A DNA stretch of 64,000 nucleotides. Origin: Paraspadella gotoi (taxonomy: Eukaryota > Chaetognatha). Of the stretch, positions 26,385 through 36,405 are shown one piece after another. The notes under the pieces are model-generated. The model was given only the letters and a program-made list of their open reading frames with translations, made no database searches and was not told the DNA's origin. The position numbers and the translations under genes are program-made. The number at the start of each line of letters is the position of its first letter. Position 1 is the first letter of the stretch. Location: positions 14,658,682 to 14,722,681 of the forward strand of contig CM119264.1 in assembly GCA_051294375.1 (NCBI GenBank), in the 5' to 3' direction.

Positions 26385-27934
26385 ATTGTCGGACGTAAAG
26401 ACGAATCTGGAGAGTTGCTTGTACCAGTGGTCGGACTTCGACGACCAGGCAGAGCAACTGGCCGATTGGATCGATGCCAAATTGGAAAAACTAGCAAAGA
26501 TGGAGGAGGAAAAAGGCTCAGATGCGTTAGAAAAGAGGGCGTTGCTACAGAAAATAAAGGTTAAAATGTATATGACAGCAGTCTCAGTGTAGCTAAAACT
26601 TACTTATTAAGGGTTAATTTTATTTTCACCGACCGGGGTAAGGGAAGGGTTAGGTTTAAACATAGTTTAAAGAGTGGTTTAAGGTTAAGGGTGGTTAAGG
26701 TTAAAAGGGTTAGGGGTTAAGGTAAATAAGTGATAATTTTTTTTAATAAATATTTTTAAATGGTTTTTCAAAAAACGCCAAAACCGTAATTGGTAAAAAT
26801 AAAATTTAACTTTTATCAAATATTTCGGTTAAATTTTATGTTCGCCGTCCATGGTTTTGATATCTTTTAAAAAACCACTTAAAAATATTTTTAAAAAATA
26901 CTCAATTACCTTAACCCTAAACCCTCCTAACCCTAACCCACCCTTAACCCTAACCCCGGTCGGCGAAAGTAAAATTAACCCTTTATTTCATTTTTTGTTT
27001 AGATTTAGGAAGTTATTCTTTAAGTTAATTTCAAAATATTTCTACAGGGCACATTTGCAGAAATCCTGTCCTACGAATCCTTGACGACTTCATTAGTTGA
27101 TAAAGCAAGCGATATTGGCATTACACCAAATTCATCAGTACGGAGGTAAGCGGTTTGAAAGAATTGTTCTCATCTCTCATCAAAATTCAATGGATTTAGT
27201 CGTAGTTTAGTTAAAATTTTGACACAATTTTATTGTTTTATTACTTAAAATTATCTTAACTTTAAAAATTATGGTACGACAATGATTTTTAGAGGTTTCT
27301 TCCATTTTTGTTCCAATTTTCATCAAATTAAAATATATAAAAAAGCAAATATCCTAAACTTCGTAAGCTTCATAGAGGGACAAAGGGACAAATCAATTTC
27401 GTATGTATAAAATAAAATCCATGTGTACAATATTCCTAAGCTAAAAAGCAATATCTTCTGGCCCGGGCATTGTAACAAGTTCATCCCATGACACTTTCAG
27501 TGGTCATTGAGTAATACCATCTGCTCAAACCATTAAGTATCGGTATCAATCCCCAATAGTACATACCCTGTGGGAAGCTTGAGGACGGCCTTAAACCGCT
27601 TAGCCTTAGGGGTGTGGAAATCACTCAAGCTTGGTTCAAAGCCTTGGACCCGTTCCATTGCTGCTTAGGGGGCACAGAAGATACAGTTAGTCTTCAACCC
27701 ACTTAGCGCCTTATTCACAGCCCAACTATTAGTGATCGTCACATGAGCTTTCTTTATTAAGAACGCCATATTGATTTTGAGCAATGTGGCATATGATTTT
27801 TATTATTGATTTCCTAAAATTTGCTTTACAGTTCGTTGGGTAATAGCGCCGTGAAAATTACTGGCGGAAACAACGCGGCAAAAAGAGCTAACAAGCTGTA
27901 TCACAATTTCTGTCAATGCAAGGATCAGTGCGCC
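26385..27934 (+). CDS. Giant spectrin-repeat protein (nesprin-like), exons 46-48
   Basis: Exons 26385-26559, 27048-27145 and 27832-27934. Exon 46 begins with one base (A) that completes the AG left by exon 45, giving Arg, then LSDVKTNLESCLYQWSDFDD, a clear helix A with Trp. The second part reads QLADWIDAKLEKLAKMEE, a helix-C-like segment. Exons 47 and 48 are less GC-rich than the rest and carry weaker repeat signals, but phases 0, 2 and 0 fit. The intron between exons 46 and 47 is almost filled by a telomere-like foldback element. Exon 48 ends in phase 0 and joins exon 49 across the 4.7 kb intron that holds the antisense G3BP gene. Confidence 0.7.
26609..26983. repeat. Foldback element with telomere-like TTAGGG motifs
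   Basis: Both ends carry GGGTTAATTTTA followed by TTTC(A/G)CCGACCGGGG in opposite orientation. Just inside each arm are degenerate arrays: GGTTAGG/GGTTAAGG on the left, CCTAACCC/CCTTAACCC on the right. The element fills most of the intron between spectrin exons 46 and 47. Confidence 0.65.
27146..27831 (+). other. Spectrin intron 47, possible repeat remnant
   Basis: The block 27470-27745 is more GC-rich than its surroundings (GGACGGCCTTAAACCGCTTA and similar) and looks like a repeat, but I see no second copy in the window. Confidence 0.35.
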
Positions 27935-29241
27935 GTAAGTAACTCCTTTATTGGCAAGGAAAAAGACCTTTCCAATCTGAATTGTTTATTTGAAAAATAT
28001 CACAAATACGTGTTTGATTACGACAAAGTTATCGCCAAAACTTTAGCATTTCGGAACCGTTAATGAGAGAAACGATAGAAAGTATACTTAAAACTTATAA
28101 TTCTAACGAAAATATCTTTACCATTTTCGCGAGTATCCTCAGCCACATAAAATTAGTTTCGTATTGATGGTGTGATTAACCGTAGTATTATGGCACACAG
28201 TAATGTCTGAATAGACAAATGTACATCTTTTTACATCTATTCTCTTAAGGACTTAAATATTTACTTAAACTACTAGTATACTTGTATCAAAAGCGTTAGA
28301 TTAAAATTAAACTAAGTCTTGAGTTACAATCCTTGAAATCTTCACGAAAATTTAGTTAGAAACATTACTGGATGTCATTATTATTTGGCAAAAAAAAAAT
28401 GCAATTTAAAGCACTAAAAGTAAAAACATTACGGCCAATTCTTCAAAAACGTGATTCTTAGCTTGATGGGGTAGTTAATGATACAAATATATGAAAAGAT
28501 ATAACAGAATGATTCAGACAGACATCTGGAGAGGGCCTGAGATGTTATCAGGAACCTAAGAAAAAAATTTTACTTTATCCAACGAAAATGAAGCAGAGAT
28601 CTGATGAAGCATCTTAAAAGTACCTTAATACAATTCATTTAACAGTATTGTCATATCACAGTAAGCATTTCCCTCTAATAAAAAATTTCCCATCGAATTT
28701 CTGCTTCTAATTCTTTCCAGTTGCAAACGACAGAGATGCACTTTCTGAGCATACAGAAGAATATAAATTACGTCCCTAATCATGAACATCCATGAATTAG
28801 TAATACCTAGAACGACGGCGCCTCCAACCTTAAAAGACTTGGAGAGTAATAATTTAGATAAAAAGATGAAGTCTACCACTAACTAAAGTTTCCTTGAGGT
28901 GAAAAGAAATGGAAGTGACCATTAGAAAGTCGTAAGCATATTACCCCAAGAGGTAAGCATTTTTGAGAAACATCCGTTAAAGGCTGGAAAAAAAGTTTGG
29001 TGAACAAATGTAGTAACAAAGCTAAAATTTTAAAAATAACAGTCACTCACAAATAAACTTGAGGGATCATAAAATATACGACTTGACCAATCTTCAGACA
29101 AAAAAAAAGATACTGATGGGCGCGACTTCAATGAATGAGGAATGAAGCGATGAAAAACAAGTTTTCTTAAAAAAAAAAAAAAAATATCGGGCCACCTGTG
29201 TCAGAATGGGAGGGAGGGGTTTGGAGGGATAGGGAAAAACT
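27935..29241. other. Spectrin intron, 3' flank of G3BP
   Basis: AT-rich DNA; the portion nearest 29241 should be the G3BP 3' untranslated region on the minus strand. No other gene is seen. Confidence 0.45.
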
Positions 29242-31697
29242 TCAACGACGGGGCGGACCCCCCATACCGCCCTGTCCGCGGTCAGATCCCATCCCACCTC
29301 TCCCTGGACCACCCATTCCGCCGCGACCACCCATGCCACGTCCAGGTCCGCCCCTACCACCGGCGGATGTACGGCGGTCAAGTCCGCCTCCACGGCCGCC
29401 ACGCCCACCAGGGCCGCCCGAGTCACCCATGCCTGACATGCCGTATCCTTCACGAGCTTTCTTCTCCTCGACGTTGATGCGATAATCACCGCGGAACGTC
29501 ATAGGTTTGTTCAGAAGCGCCTTTTGGACTGGGTCGGGAGAGTCGAAAACGACGAACCCGAAATTCGGAACCTGTACATTTGTAAACGTCAAATTGATAT
29601 TAAACTGCATGATAACCTAGATCCACTTTGATGTCAACCTTTTGTCCGGCTGGCCCCGATGATCCCTTGGTGTTTATACGAAGTTCGATGACGCTACCGA
29701 ATTCCGAAAAAAACTCTTTCAATTCTTGTTCGGTGGCGTCGTGAGGGAGGTTCCCGACGAAGAGTTGGTGGGCGTCGGGGTAACGATTCCTCACGGTCAT
29801 GGGATCTGGACCCCCACGAGACGCGGGGCCACCTATTCCACGACCGATGGTACCCCCGTCTGACTCGGTTCCCGAGCCGAATCCACCTGAAAAAAAGAAA
29901 TTAAAACTTAGTAAATTATAAAAGATCTAATTTTAACGGGCGTCAGTTATCAGGAAAAACCTACTGGCGCCAATTTCGGCGCCGTCGGGTCCTTTACTGC
30001 CTCCCCGAACTGTCCTCTCACGCCCCGGACCTTGACCGTAACTGATTCCGCCACGGCCGCGAGGGGGAGGACCCCGCTCATCGCGAACGTTGCGAGGGCC
30101 GCGAGGAGGTTGAGGTGCTGAATCCACTCCAGTCGTTTGTCCTGATTAAATTAAGGACATTTAGGTATTATTAATTTAATAACGGGATTTTTAGACTTAG
30201 ATTTTTAGATTATCAAAACCAGATCAGACGAACCATATTTCGGTTTAGGGGGTCCCCCGAACTTGTTCGTTTGCGTGGTTGCCTGTACGTTGTTCGTGGT
30301 CGGCATTGACCCAGACGATCCAGTTTTGGGCATTCCTACTCCTCCTTCAAAAAAAAAAATGGGCAAACAAAACCAAGAAGGCCCAATGTTAGTCGCGACA
30401 GATGGGAGCGTTATTTCCAGGAAACGAAACGACCAAAACAACGTTCGTTCAAAACATTTTACCTGTATTTCGACTGGCAAGCGTGGCCCAACTAAACTTG
30501 GTGGGTTCAACCGGCTCCGGCTCCAAGGGAGCGATCGCTTCCTGCTGCTGGAGGGGGGCGGATTCAATCGTTGCCGCGTTTGAACCATCGTCCATCATTG
30601 CGGACTCTTCGATGCCTAAGCCCACTTCAACAGCAGTCCCACCTAAGGTTTTGAATTTTTAATAATTAATACCACGTCGATTTTTTTCACCCTTTTTTTA
30701 AGGAGCCTTATTCTTGCCTAAAGTTTCCGAGTGAAGGGAGTGATGTCCGTTTGTGACAGAATGATCAACATCGCTTGTGTTTACGGAGATTATGTCTTCA
30801 TTGACGCTCATTTCCGGAGCAGTTGCAGGCTAAAATATTTATCGTAATATAAATTAGCATAAAATATTCATAATATCATTGAAAAACTTCAATGAACAAG
30901 ACCTGTAAACCCGGGGCGAATTGAGAGACTGATTCCACTTCGATAGAACTGGGAGACGCAACGTGATGCGCGTGGGGATCGGCGCCTTGGACGCTGGCCA
31001 CGTTCCCGTTTATTCCGAGTTGACCCATGGCCTCGACGACGTTTACGTTAGAATCGCCGTAAACGTGGTCGCCCAAGCCGGCGTTAAATCCTCCGGTCAC
31101 ATCCGAGTTGGTCAACGAACCCGGAACCATAATGTCGGCCGGGTGCTATGAATATATATTTTATAATATATAATAATGAGTTATATATATAAAACTAGAT
31201 ATAAGTTTTTAACGAGAAGGGTTTCATACCTTGTGGGTGTGATCGGTTTCGGTCTCCGAATCTGCGTCTTCTTCGCTCTCGTGGTCGCTAAAGACCTCAT
31301 CTTGATATCTGAAGATATCGTTGTGAACGTAGAACTTTTTCGGCGATTGAGGAGCCAGAACGAAGGTTTGCATAAACCTCCTCATCGGCTGTCGATTATT
31401 CGAGAGCTCTCCGGTGACCTGAACTACCACGCCGCTCCCAAGAGTAGAATGCGAGTCGACTTGCTGAATTTTCGTGTGGCAATCTCTGAAGTTGAGCGCC
31501 ATGATTCTCTGGTGAATCTCCAGCTGTCCGACCGCGGGCAGTTCTTCCTCGCCGGGCTTTTCGATGCCGCCATGTGTGAAGGTGGAATGCTCGCTGTAGA
31601 ATCTGTGAAGGTGGAGCGGTGCCTCGTGGAGCAGAGTGTAATACTGCCTCACGAATTCGCGACCGACTTGCTGCGGGCTCGGGGCTGACATAACCAT
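29242..31697 (-). CDS. G3BP/Rasputin stress-granule RNA-binding protein, complete
   Basis: Eight minus-strand exons join in phase: 31697-31230, 31145-30903, 30829-30718, 30642-30463, 30344-30234, 30141-29965, 29886-29639 and 29571-29242, giving 622 residues. The N-terminal 140 or so residues form an NTF2-like domain ([20 protein letters not shown]). A linker follows, containing the conserved G3BP motif [11 protein letters not shown]. Next comes an RRM with RNP2 LFVGNL and RNP1 FGFVVF, then an RGG/Gly-Met-rich tail ending in GGPPRR. G3BP nucleates stress granules by binding RNA and caprin/USP10 partners. Intron 3 must use a GC donor (ACTTTAG|GCAAGA). The gene is antisense within a spectrin-gene intron. 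It matches the invertebrate Rasputin layout in length (between human G3BP1 and fly Rin). Confidence 0.9.
30643..30717 (-). other. GC-AG intron in the G3BP gene
   Basis: On the minus strand ACTTTAG|GCAAGA at the donor and CCTTAG|GTGGGA at the acceptor give a continuous frame ([12 protein letters not shown]). Reading through instead hits a stop within a few codons. Confidence 0.75.
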
Positions 31698-31956
31698 GTC
31701 CTCGCGAGTAAACCGGATAAAAAAAATCTATGGCGCCGTTGCAGACCTTTTTTTAAAATTTTCGCCTCTATCGCGTGCGCACCTTTGTCGTGCAGTTTTT
31801 GAAAAACAGTTCAGTTTTGGTGCCAGAACAGAAGAGATTTGACGAAACGACGGTCGTTGGTTCTTTCTAATCCTAACGAGATATATACAGACGATTTTGG
31901 TACATTAATTCAAAGGAAATATTCATAAAAAGAAGATAATTTGAGGGGTATTTACT
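31698..31956. promoter_or_regulatory. Likely G3BP promoter, possibly bidirectional
   Basis: The 259 bases between the minus-strand G3BP start codon and the plus-strand ATG at 31957 contain CpG-rich blocks (CTATCGCGTGCGCACC, GACGAAACGACGGTCG). No TATA box is clear. The call rests on position alone. Confidence 0.35.
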
Positions 31957-32124
31957 ATGGCTTCCAAAGGATATTATTTCGTGAGGGACGGGATGCGACG
32001 TCGCGAGGCAGAGGAGCAGTCGAGGCTCGATTCAGGATTTTATCGAAACCGAAACAAAGAAAACAAAAGAGCACTATTTACGCAGTCAAAGTTATTCATT
32101 ATTAATGATAATATACAGAGATAG
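31957..32124 (+). CDS. Small open frame with good start context; possible alternative first exon
   Basis: An ATG at 31957 opens a 55-codon frame beginning MASKGYYFVRDGMRRRE. It starts about 260 bases from the G3BP start codon in head-to-head orientation, in a moderately CpG-rich stretch that probably holds the G3BP promoter. Eight codons in, the sequence TTC|GTGAGG is a good 5' splice donor in phase 0, the phase needed to join spectrin exon 49 at 32590. It could therefore be an internal first exon of the spectrin gene, or an unrelated small gene, or chance. No homology is recognised. Confidence 0.25.
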   Translation: MASKGYYFVRDGMRRREAEEQSRLDSGFYRNRNKENKRALFTQSKLFIINDNIQR

Positions 32125-32589
32125 AATTACAGTTTATATTTAGAATTTTATGATTTTCTCGTGTAAATTAGATACATATTTTAATATTACATTCATTAAA
32201 AGCTATATTTGCACGCTGGACTTTAAAAAGTTTTTACTAAGTTGGCTTTCTGGGATTAATGAAAGTGTTTCTTAGCTCTGCGATTTCATTTCTTCTTTGT
32301 CACTTCTCCGGCCCAGTATTACGCCGAAGAAAGAAGACACTGCTTTTGAAAAAGCAAGTCCTCAAACAAAAAACAAAAATAAGCGTCTTTGTTTGACTTG
32401 AGGATAAGCGAAATACCAGACGACAAAGACAAGAAAATAAAAGGAAAACCAAACAAAAGAAAACAAAAATACAATTACATAATTGGGTTTTCCGCATAAA
32501 TAACAAAATCGACGCAGTTATTAAAATAAAGATTAACAATAACAAATTCTTACATTTCTAATATTTAATACAATTTTCAATTCCTGCAG

Positions 32590-34468
32590 AAATTGGTTAA
32601 ACGGCTCACCGCTGCTGTTGAAAATCAAGAGGTTTTGGATGAGGCGATATCTGTTTGTCAGACATGGATTCAGTCGGGAAAAAAGATCCTCATAAAGAAT
32701 GGGGCAACGGAAGGGGAAAAGGATGCAATTGCAGACAGGAGAAAAAATCTTAAGGTATACTATTGCTAACTGTGAAATTGTATTGTATAAGGCCACTAAT
32801 TCGAAATTTGCTTATAATTATGCTATATTTGAAGCATGGGTAAATTTTTGCTTAAATTGTTCATTAATTGATTGCTAGGTACTACTAAAACTTGACATAT
32901 TGTTGTATCAGGAGTTGCTTTCAAGGATCAGCGACGGTAATGCGGCGGCGGGGGCTGTTGCTGAAGCAGCATTTACGACAACGTCGGATACTTCTGTCAC
33001 TGGACAAGAAAAGAGCCAGAGAGAGATCGAAAAGCTCAAAGAGGTTAGCTGAAAAATTCTACTATATCAAACTGAAATGGATTAAAAATTTATTTATGAT
33101 TATTATAATTTATTAGCAGATTAATAATAAAAACAGACATGTTTCGAACAGTACTTCTGTTCTTCATACTTCAAAACATGTCTGATTTTATTAATTATTA
33201 ATAAATTTCGATGTGAGAATCGAAGATTTTTTTGATAATTCAGACAAACAACGAATTACGAAAAGAAAGAAATAAACAAAAAAATAATTAGTATTTATTA
33301 TTAATATTTAATATTGGTTTCATTTATAAAATTCACGATAACAGGAAGTTGAATCCATTAAAATTAAAGCCGAGCTCTGCTGCGAGGCTTTTGAGAAACA
33401 ACTTGGCCTCTGGGAATATTTCGACGAGTCTCTCCTGGATGTTCAAGCGTGGCTCTCGCGTTCGGAAGCGGAATGGCTCGTAGAGCCTTCATTGAAAGAG
33501 ACGCTTAACGACAAACGAAATCAACTGAGATATTACGAGGTTTGTAATTATTTATTTTGATAGGAAAATGAAATTTGAGCCAATCGTCTCTTGATCTTAC
33601 AAGTTTAATTTTCATTCAATTAAGAAGAAGAATACAAAATTCCCGAAATATTTTTTAGATGAGAAAAAAAGATTTAGACGATAGATCGGCGGACATCTTG
33701 GCGCTAAGAGCGAAAGCTCAGGCGTTGATCGAAGGAAACTCGGACGCCTGCGTCGCTTCAGGTGAGTTTGTACTTGTCCCATAAGTATTAATCGTTGAAA
33801 AAGTTTATATAAATATTTTTTTGGATTTTCGAAAATTAGATACTGCCCTTTGTGTGAACCAGTATCAAGTTCTCGTTTCGAATAGCGACGACGTTATTCG
33901 ACGTTTGGACAGCATCTACAGGTTGATAATGAATAAAATTTAAATTAAATATTTTGAACTGTTTCAATTAGTTTGACTTCTATAGCTACCGCAAGGATAA
34001 AAAATAAGTTAATTAAATTTTTTTATAATTCGTTCTGCTCAGCGATCACCTCCTCTTGGAAACTTATCTCGAAGAGGCCCGGGATTGGATGAAGGAGTTC
34101 CACGCCAAGCTGAGTGAATGTAGAACTCCAGTTACCAGTTTCGCCCAAGTTACGATCAAAACAAGAGCTATCAAGGTTTTTATCCATATAATATAGTACA
34201 TTTAGCACATATTGCATTTTGATTAAAGAATTTTGGCTGACGAGGGATCGAAGTCACTGTTTGTTTCCCGAGAATTCCCCCATTTCTTTTTGCAACAGAG
34301 AAATAAAAAAAAAAATATGTTTAAATCTGCAGGACTTGGAAGGAAACCTGAGTGCTGGCGGAAACATAGTTGAGATCGCATCAAAACAAGCGACTCTTGT
34401 GATGCCGGAGACTCAAACTGGAAAAGGACGTGACATTATTGAGAATCAGATAAACACCATCAACTCGG
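32590..34468 (+). CDS. Giant spectrin-repeat protein (nesprin-like), exons 49-55
   Basis: Exons 32590-32754, 32912-33043, 33345-33540, 33659-33761, 33840-33921, 34043-34175 and 34333-34468. All junctions are GT-AG and keep frame. Exon 51 gives EKQLGLWEYFDESLLDVQAW, where two Trp residues sit in the spacing of a spectrin repeat. Exon 54 reads LLLETYLEEARDWMKEFHAK. A decayed hammerhead-like repeat lies in the intron between exons 50 and 51. The last exon ends with a single G that is completed by AA at 40165, so the gene continues across a 5.7 kb repeat-rich intron. Confidence 0.78.
33134..33170 (-). ncRNA. Decayed hammerhead-ribozyme-like motif (copy d)
   Basis: On the minus strand stem II GAACAG / CTGTTC and GAAACATGTCTG are intact, but the first core has become GTATGA instead of CTGATGA. 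A plus-strand partner tail AAAACATGTCTGATT follows at 33173, making an inverted pair. Probably inactive. It lies in the spectrin intron between exons 50 and 51. Confidence 0.45.
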
Positions 34469-34845
34469 GTGAGAAAAGAAGAGCTTTGAAGACAGAGAAA
34501 GAAGCTTTTAAATTAAATTTAAAATTTTTTTTTAAAAGTTTCGAAAAATTTATGTAATTGATCCTTCTAAGCTGGGGGAAAAATCACCGGGGGGAAAATC
34601 ACATTTAAAATATGTAACTACGATACCTCTGTATTTTAATCTCTCGCTTTTACAATTCAGGGTGGTGCGTGGGGCGGGCGCAACGATCTTCATTTGAATA
34701 TCGAGCTCCTTTCCTTATATGCGCATACTACTTCATCTCTCACTATGCTCATTAACTTCATCTTCACTTCCCTTCATCACCTTATGCTTACTATTTCATT
34801 TCTCCGGCTTCTTACACTAACAATTCTCACGCTCTTCAATGGGCA

Positions 34846-35165
34846 AACGAGGAGGATACTAGCCTGTGATACCCGGGTGCGCCCGGGGTAATCCTCACCA
34901 ACTGGCTGCGTAGGGGGCTGGAACCCTCAGTGACCGCCTCCTGTCACTGGCCATGTTCTATTACCAGGCACCGTCACATTTAAAGCCAGGAACCGGCACT
35001 CTATCGCGGCCACCTCGTCCAATCCTCTCCAATTGCGAGATTTGACCACACAGCCGCTTCGTGGACGCGACGGATGGAATGAGATGATTTTAGCCTGCTC
35101 AGCATTGAGACGAGGCTGAGGACGGACAGCGGTGAGGCAGCTTTAAGTCTTGCTTGCCACAGGAT
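34846..35165 (-). repeat. SINE-like dispersed repeat, first copy
   Basis: This unit and 35410-35675 share GTGATACCCG, TCACTGGCCATGTT-like text, CACCGTCACATTTAAAGCCA and GATTTTAGCCTGCTCAGCAT in the same order and orientation. The interior of this copy has lost the B-box-like segment seen in the second copy. Confidence 0.55.
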
Positions 35166-35409
35166 CCCCCACCCAGACTTTCTCCACAGGCTGGCCTCAT
35201 ATCCCTGAGGAGATGTCTGAGAGAAGGTTTTGATCTCTTGCCAATAGTGAGAGCCGAAGGCGATCGAGCTGAAAGTGGGTTCTGGAGCGTTTTACCAGAG
35301 AAGTAGGCATAGGGTGCATATGCATACCCCTAAGCGAGCGTAAGCGGTGGGCGCACGGTGCGCAGCGGTTTGCTGTGGTTCGAGAGTAGGGTCTCACCAC
35401 TTATGGCAA

Positions 35410-35675
35410 CGAGAGGATAGCCTTGTGATACCCGTCGGGCGCGCAGGGTATCTCACCACAACTGGCGTAGGCTGCGGACCTCAGGTGACCTCCTGCCTGT
35501 CACTGCATGTTTATTATACCGGCACCGTCACATTTAAGCCAGAACCGGGATACCCCAGGGATTGAACCCGGACGCACGGATGGAATATGAGATGATTTTA
35601 GCCTGCTCAGCATTGAGACGAGGCTGAGGACGAGACAGCCGGTGAGGCAAGCTTAAGTCTTGCTGCCACAAGCTA
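35410..35675 (-). repeat. SINE-like dispersed repeat, second copy with B-box-like motif
   Basis: Same family as 34846-35165. On the minus strand it contains GGGTTCAATCCC (about 35553-35564), close to a Pol III B box, and an upstream TGGCAGCAAG that could be a weak A box, although the spacing is long. A tRNA-derived SINE is an inference. Confidence 0.5.
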
Positions 35676-35756
35676 ACAATTAATTTATTATTACTTTTGT
35701 TAAATATTTAGTTTTTTCTAAAAAAATTTCACTGTTGTTACATTGCCTAATATATT

Positions 35757-35757
<1 letters not shown>

Positions 35758-35798
<41 letters not shown>

Positions 35799-35907
35799 CT
35801 TTTCACCAATTTCAAAAAATATATGCTCTCTCTTTCCCTACTTTCACCTGTCCTCACATCTGACTACTATCCTTGCTCAATTTTTGTTGGAAACTCTCCT
35901 CTCTCTA

Positions 35908-35947
<40 letters not shown>
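35758..35947 (+). repeat. Two (CT)n tracts
   Basis: CT runs at 35758-35794 and about 35899-35947, just upstream of hammerhead-like copy e. Confidence 0.9.
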
Positions 35948-35987
35948 AAACTAATGTTTTAAAAAATTTGGTTATTGAACTCACTTG

Positions 35988-36026
35988 CTGATGAAGACTC
36001 GCAATACTAAGAGTCGAAACATGCTA
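35988..36026 (+). ncRNA. Hammerhead-ribozyme-like motif (copy e)
   Basis: CTGATGA, an A, stem II GACTC / GAGTC with loop GCAATACTAA, then GAAACATGCTAC. The bases before the core (CTTG) and after the expected cleavage position (CAAA) can pair over at least three positions, giving a rudimentary stem I. This is one of the best-preserved copies in the window. Confidence 0.62.
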
Positions 36027-36225
36027 CAAATAATAAAATTAAAATTGCTATTACAACGAATTTTTCGTTTCATCAAAAAGTCAAAATACAATGTCTAATT
36101 CAAATTTCAAAATTGACTTTCATTTTGAAACACAGTTACTTCATCGTATTTTTTCAGGAGATGCTTCTCCATGATCGTATAAAATTGTCGATGGTTTTTT
36201 TGAATAACTGAAATGAAAGGTGAAA

Positions 36226-36405
36226 GGGTAAAATTTTACTTTCGCCGATCGGGGTTTTAGTTTCTTTGGAAAAACCATATAAAAATACTTATTTTTAAAA
36301 AAGATATAAAAAAGTATTACCTAATTACCCTAACACTAAACCCTATTAACCCCAACCACCCTAACCCTATATCAGCCCTAAGACCGGTGAGGGATTAAAA
36401 TGTAA
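36226..36405. repeat. Partial copy of the telomere-like foldback element
   Basis: AAATTTTACTTTCGCCGATCGGGG at the left and CCCTAACACTAAACCC...ACCCTAACCCT...ACCGGTGAGGG at the right parallel the right half of the element at 26609-26983, including the AAAAATACTTATTTTTAAAAA spacer. It is shorter and more diverged. Confidence 0.5.

Noticed and set aside
26640-26960. True chromosome end or telomere
   Set aside because: Repeats are irregular, inverted around a centre, and lie between exons of one gene.
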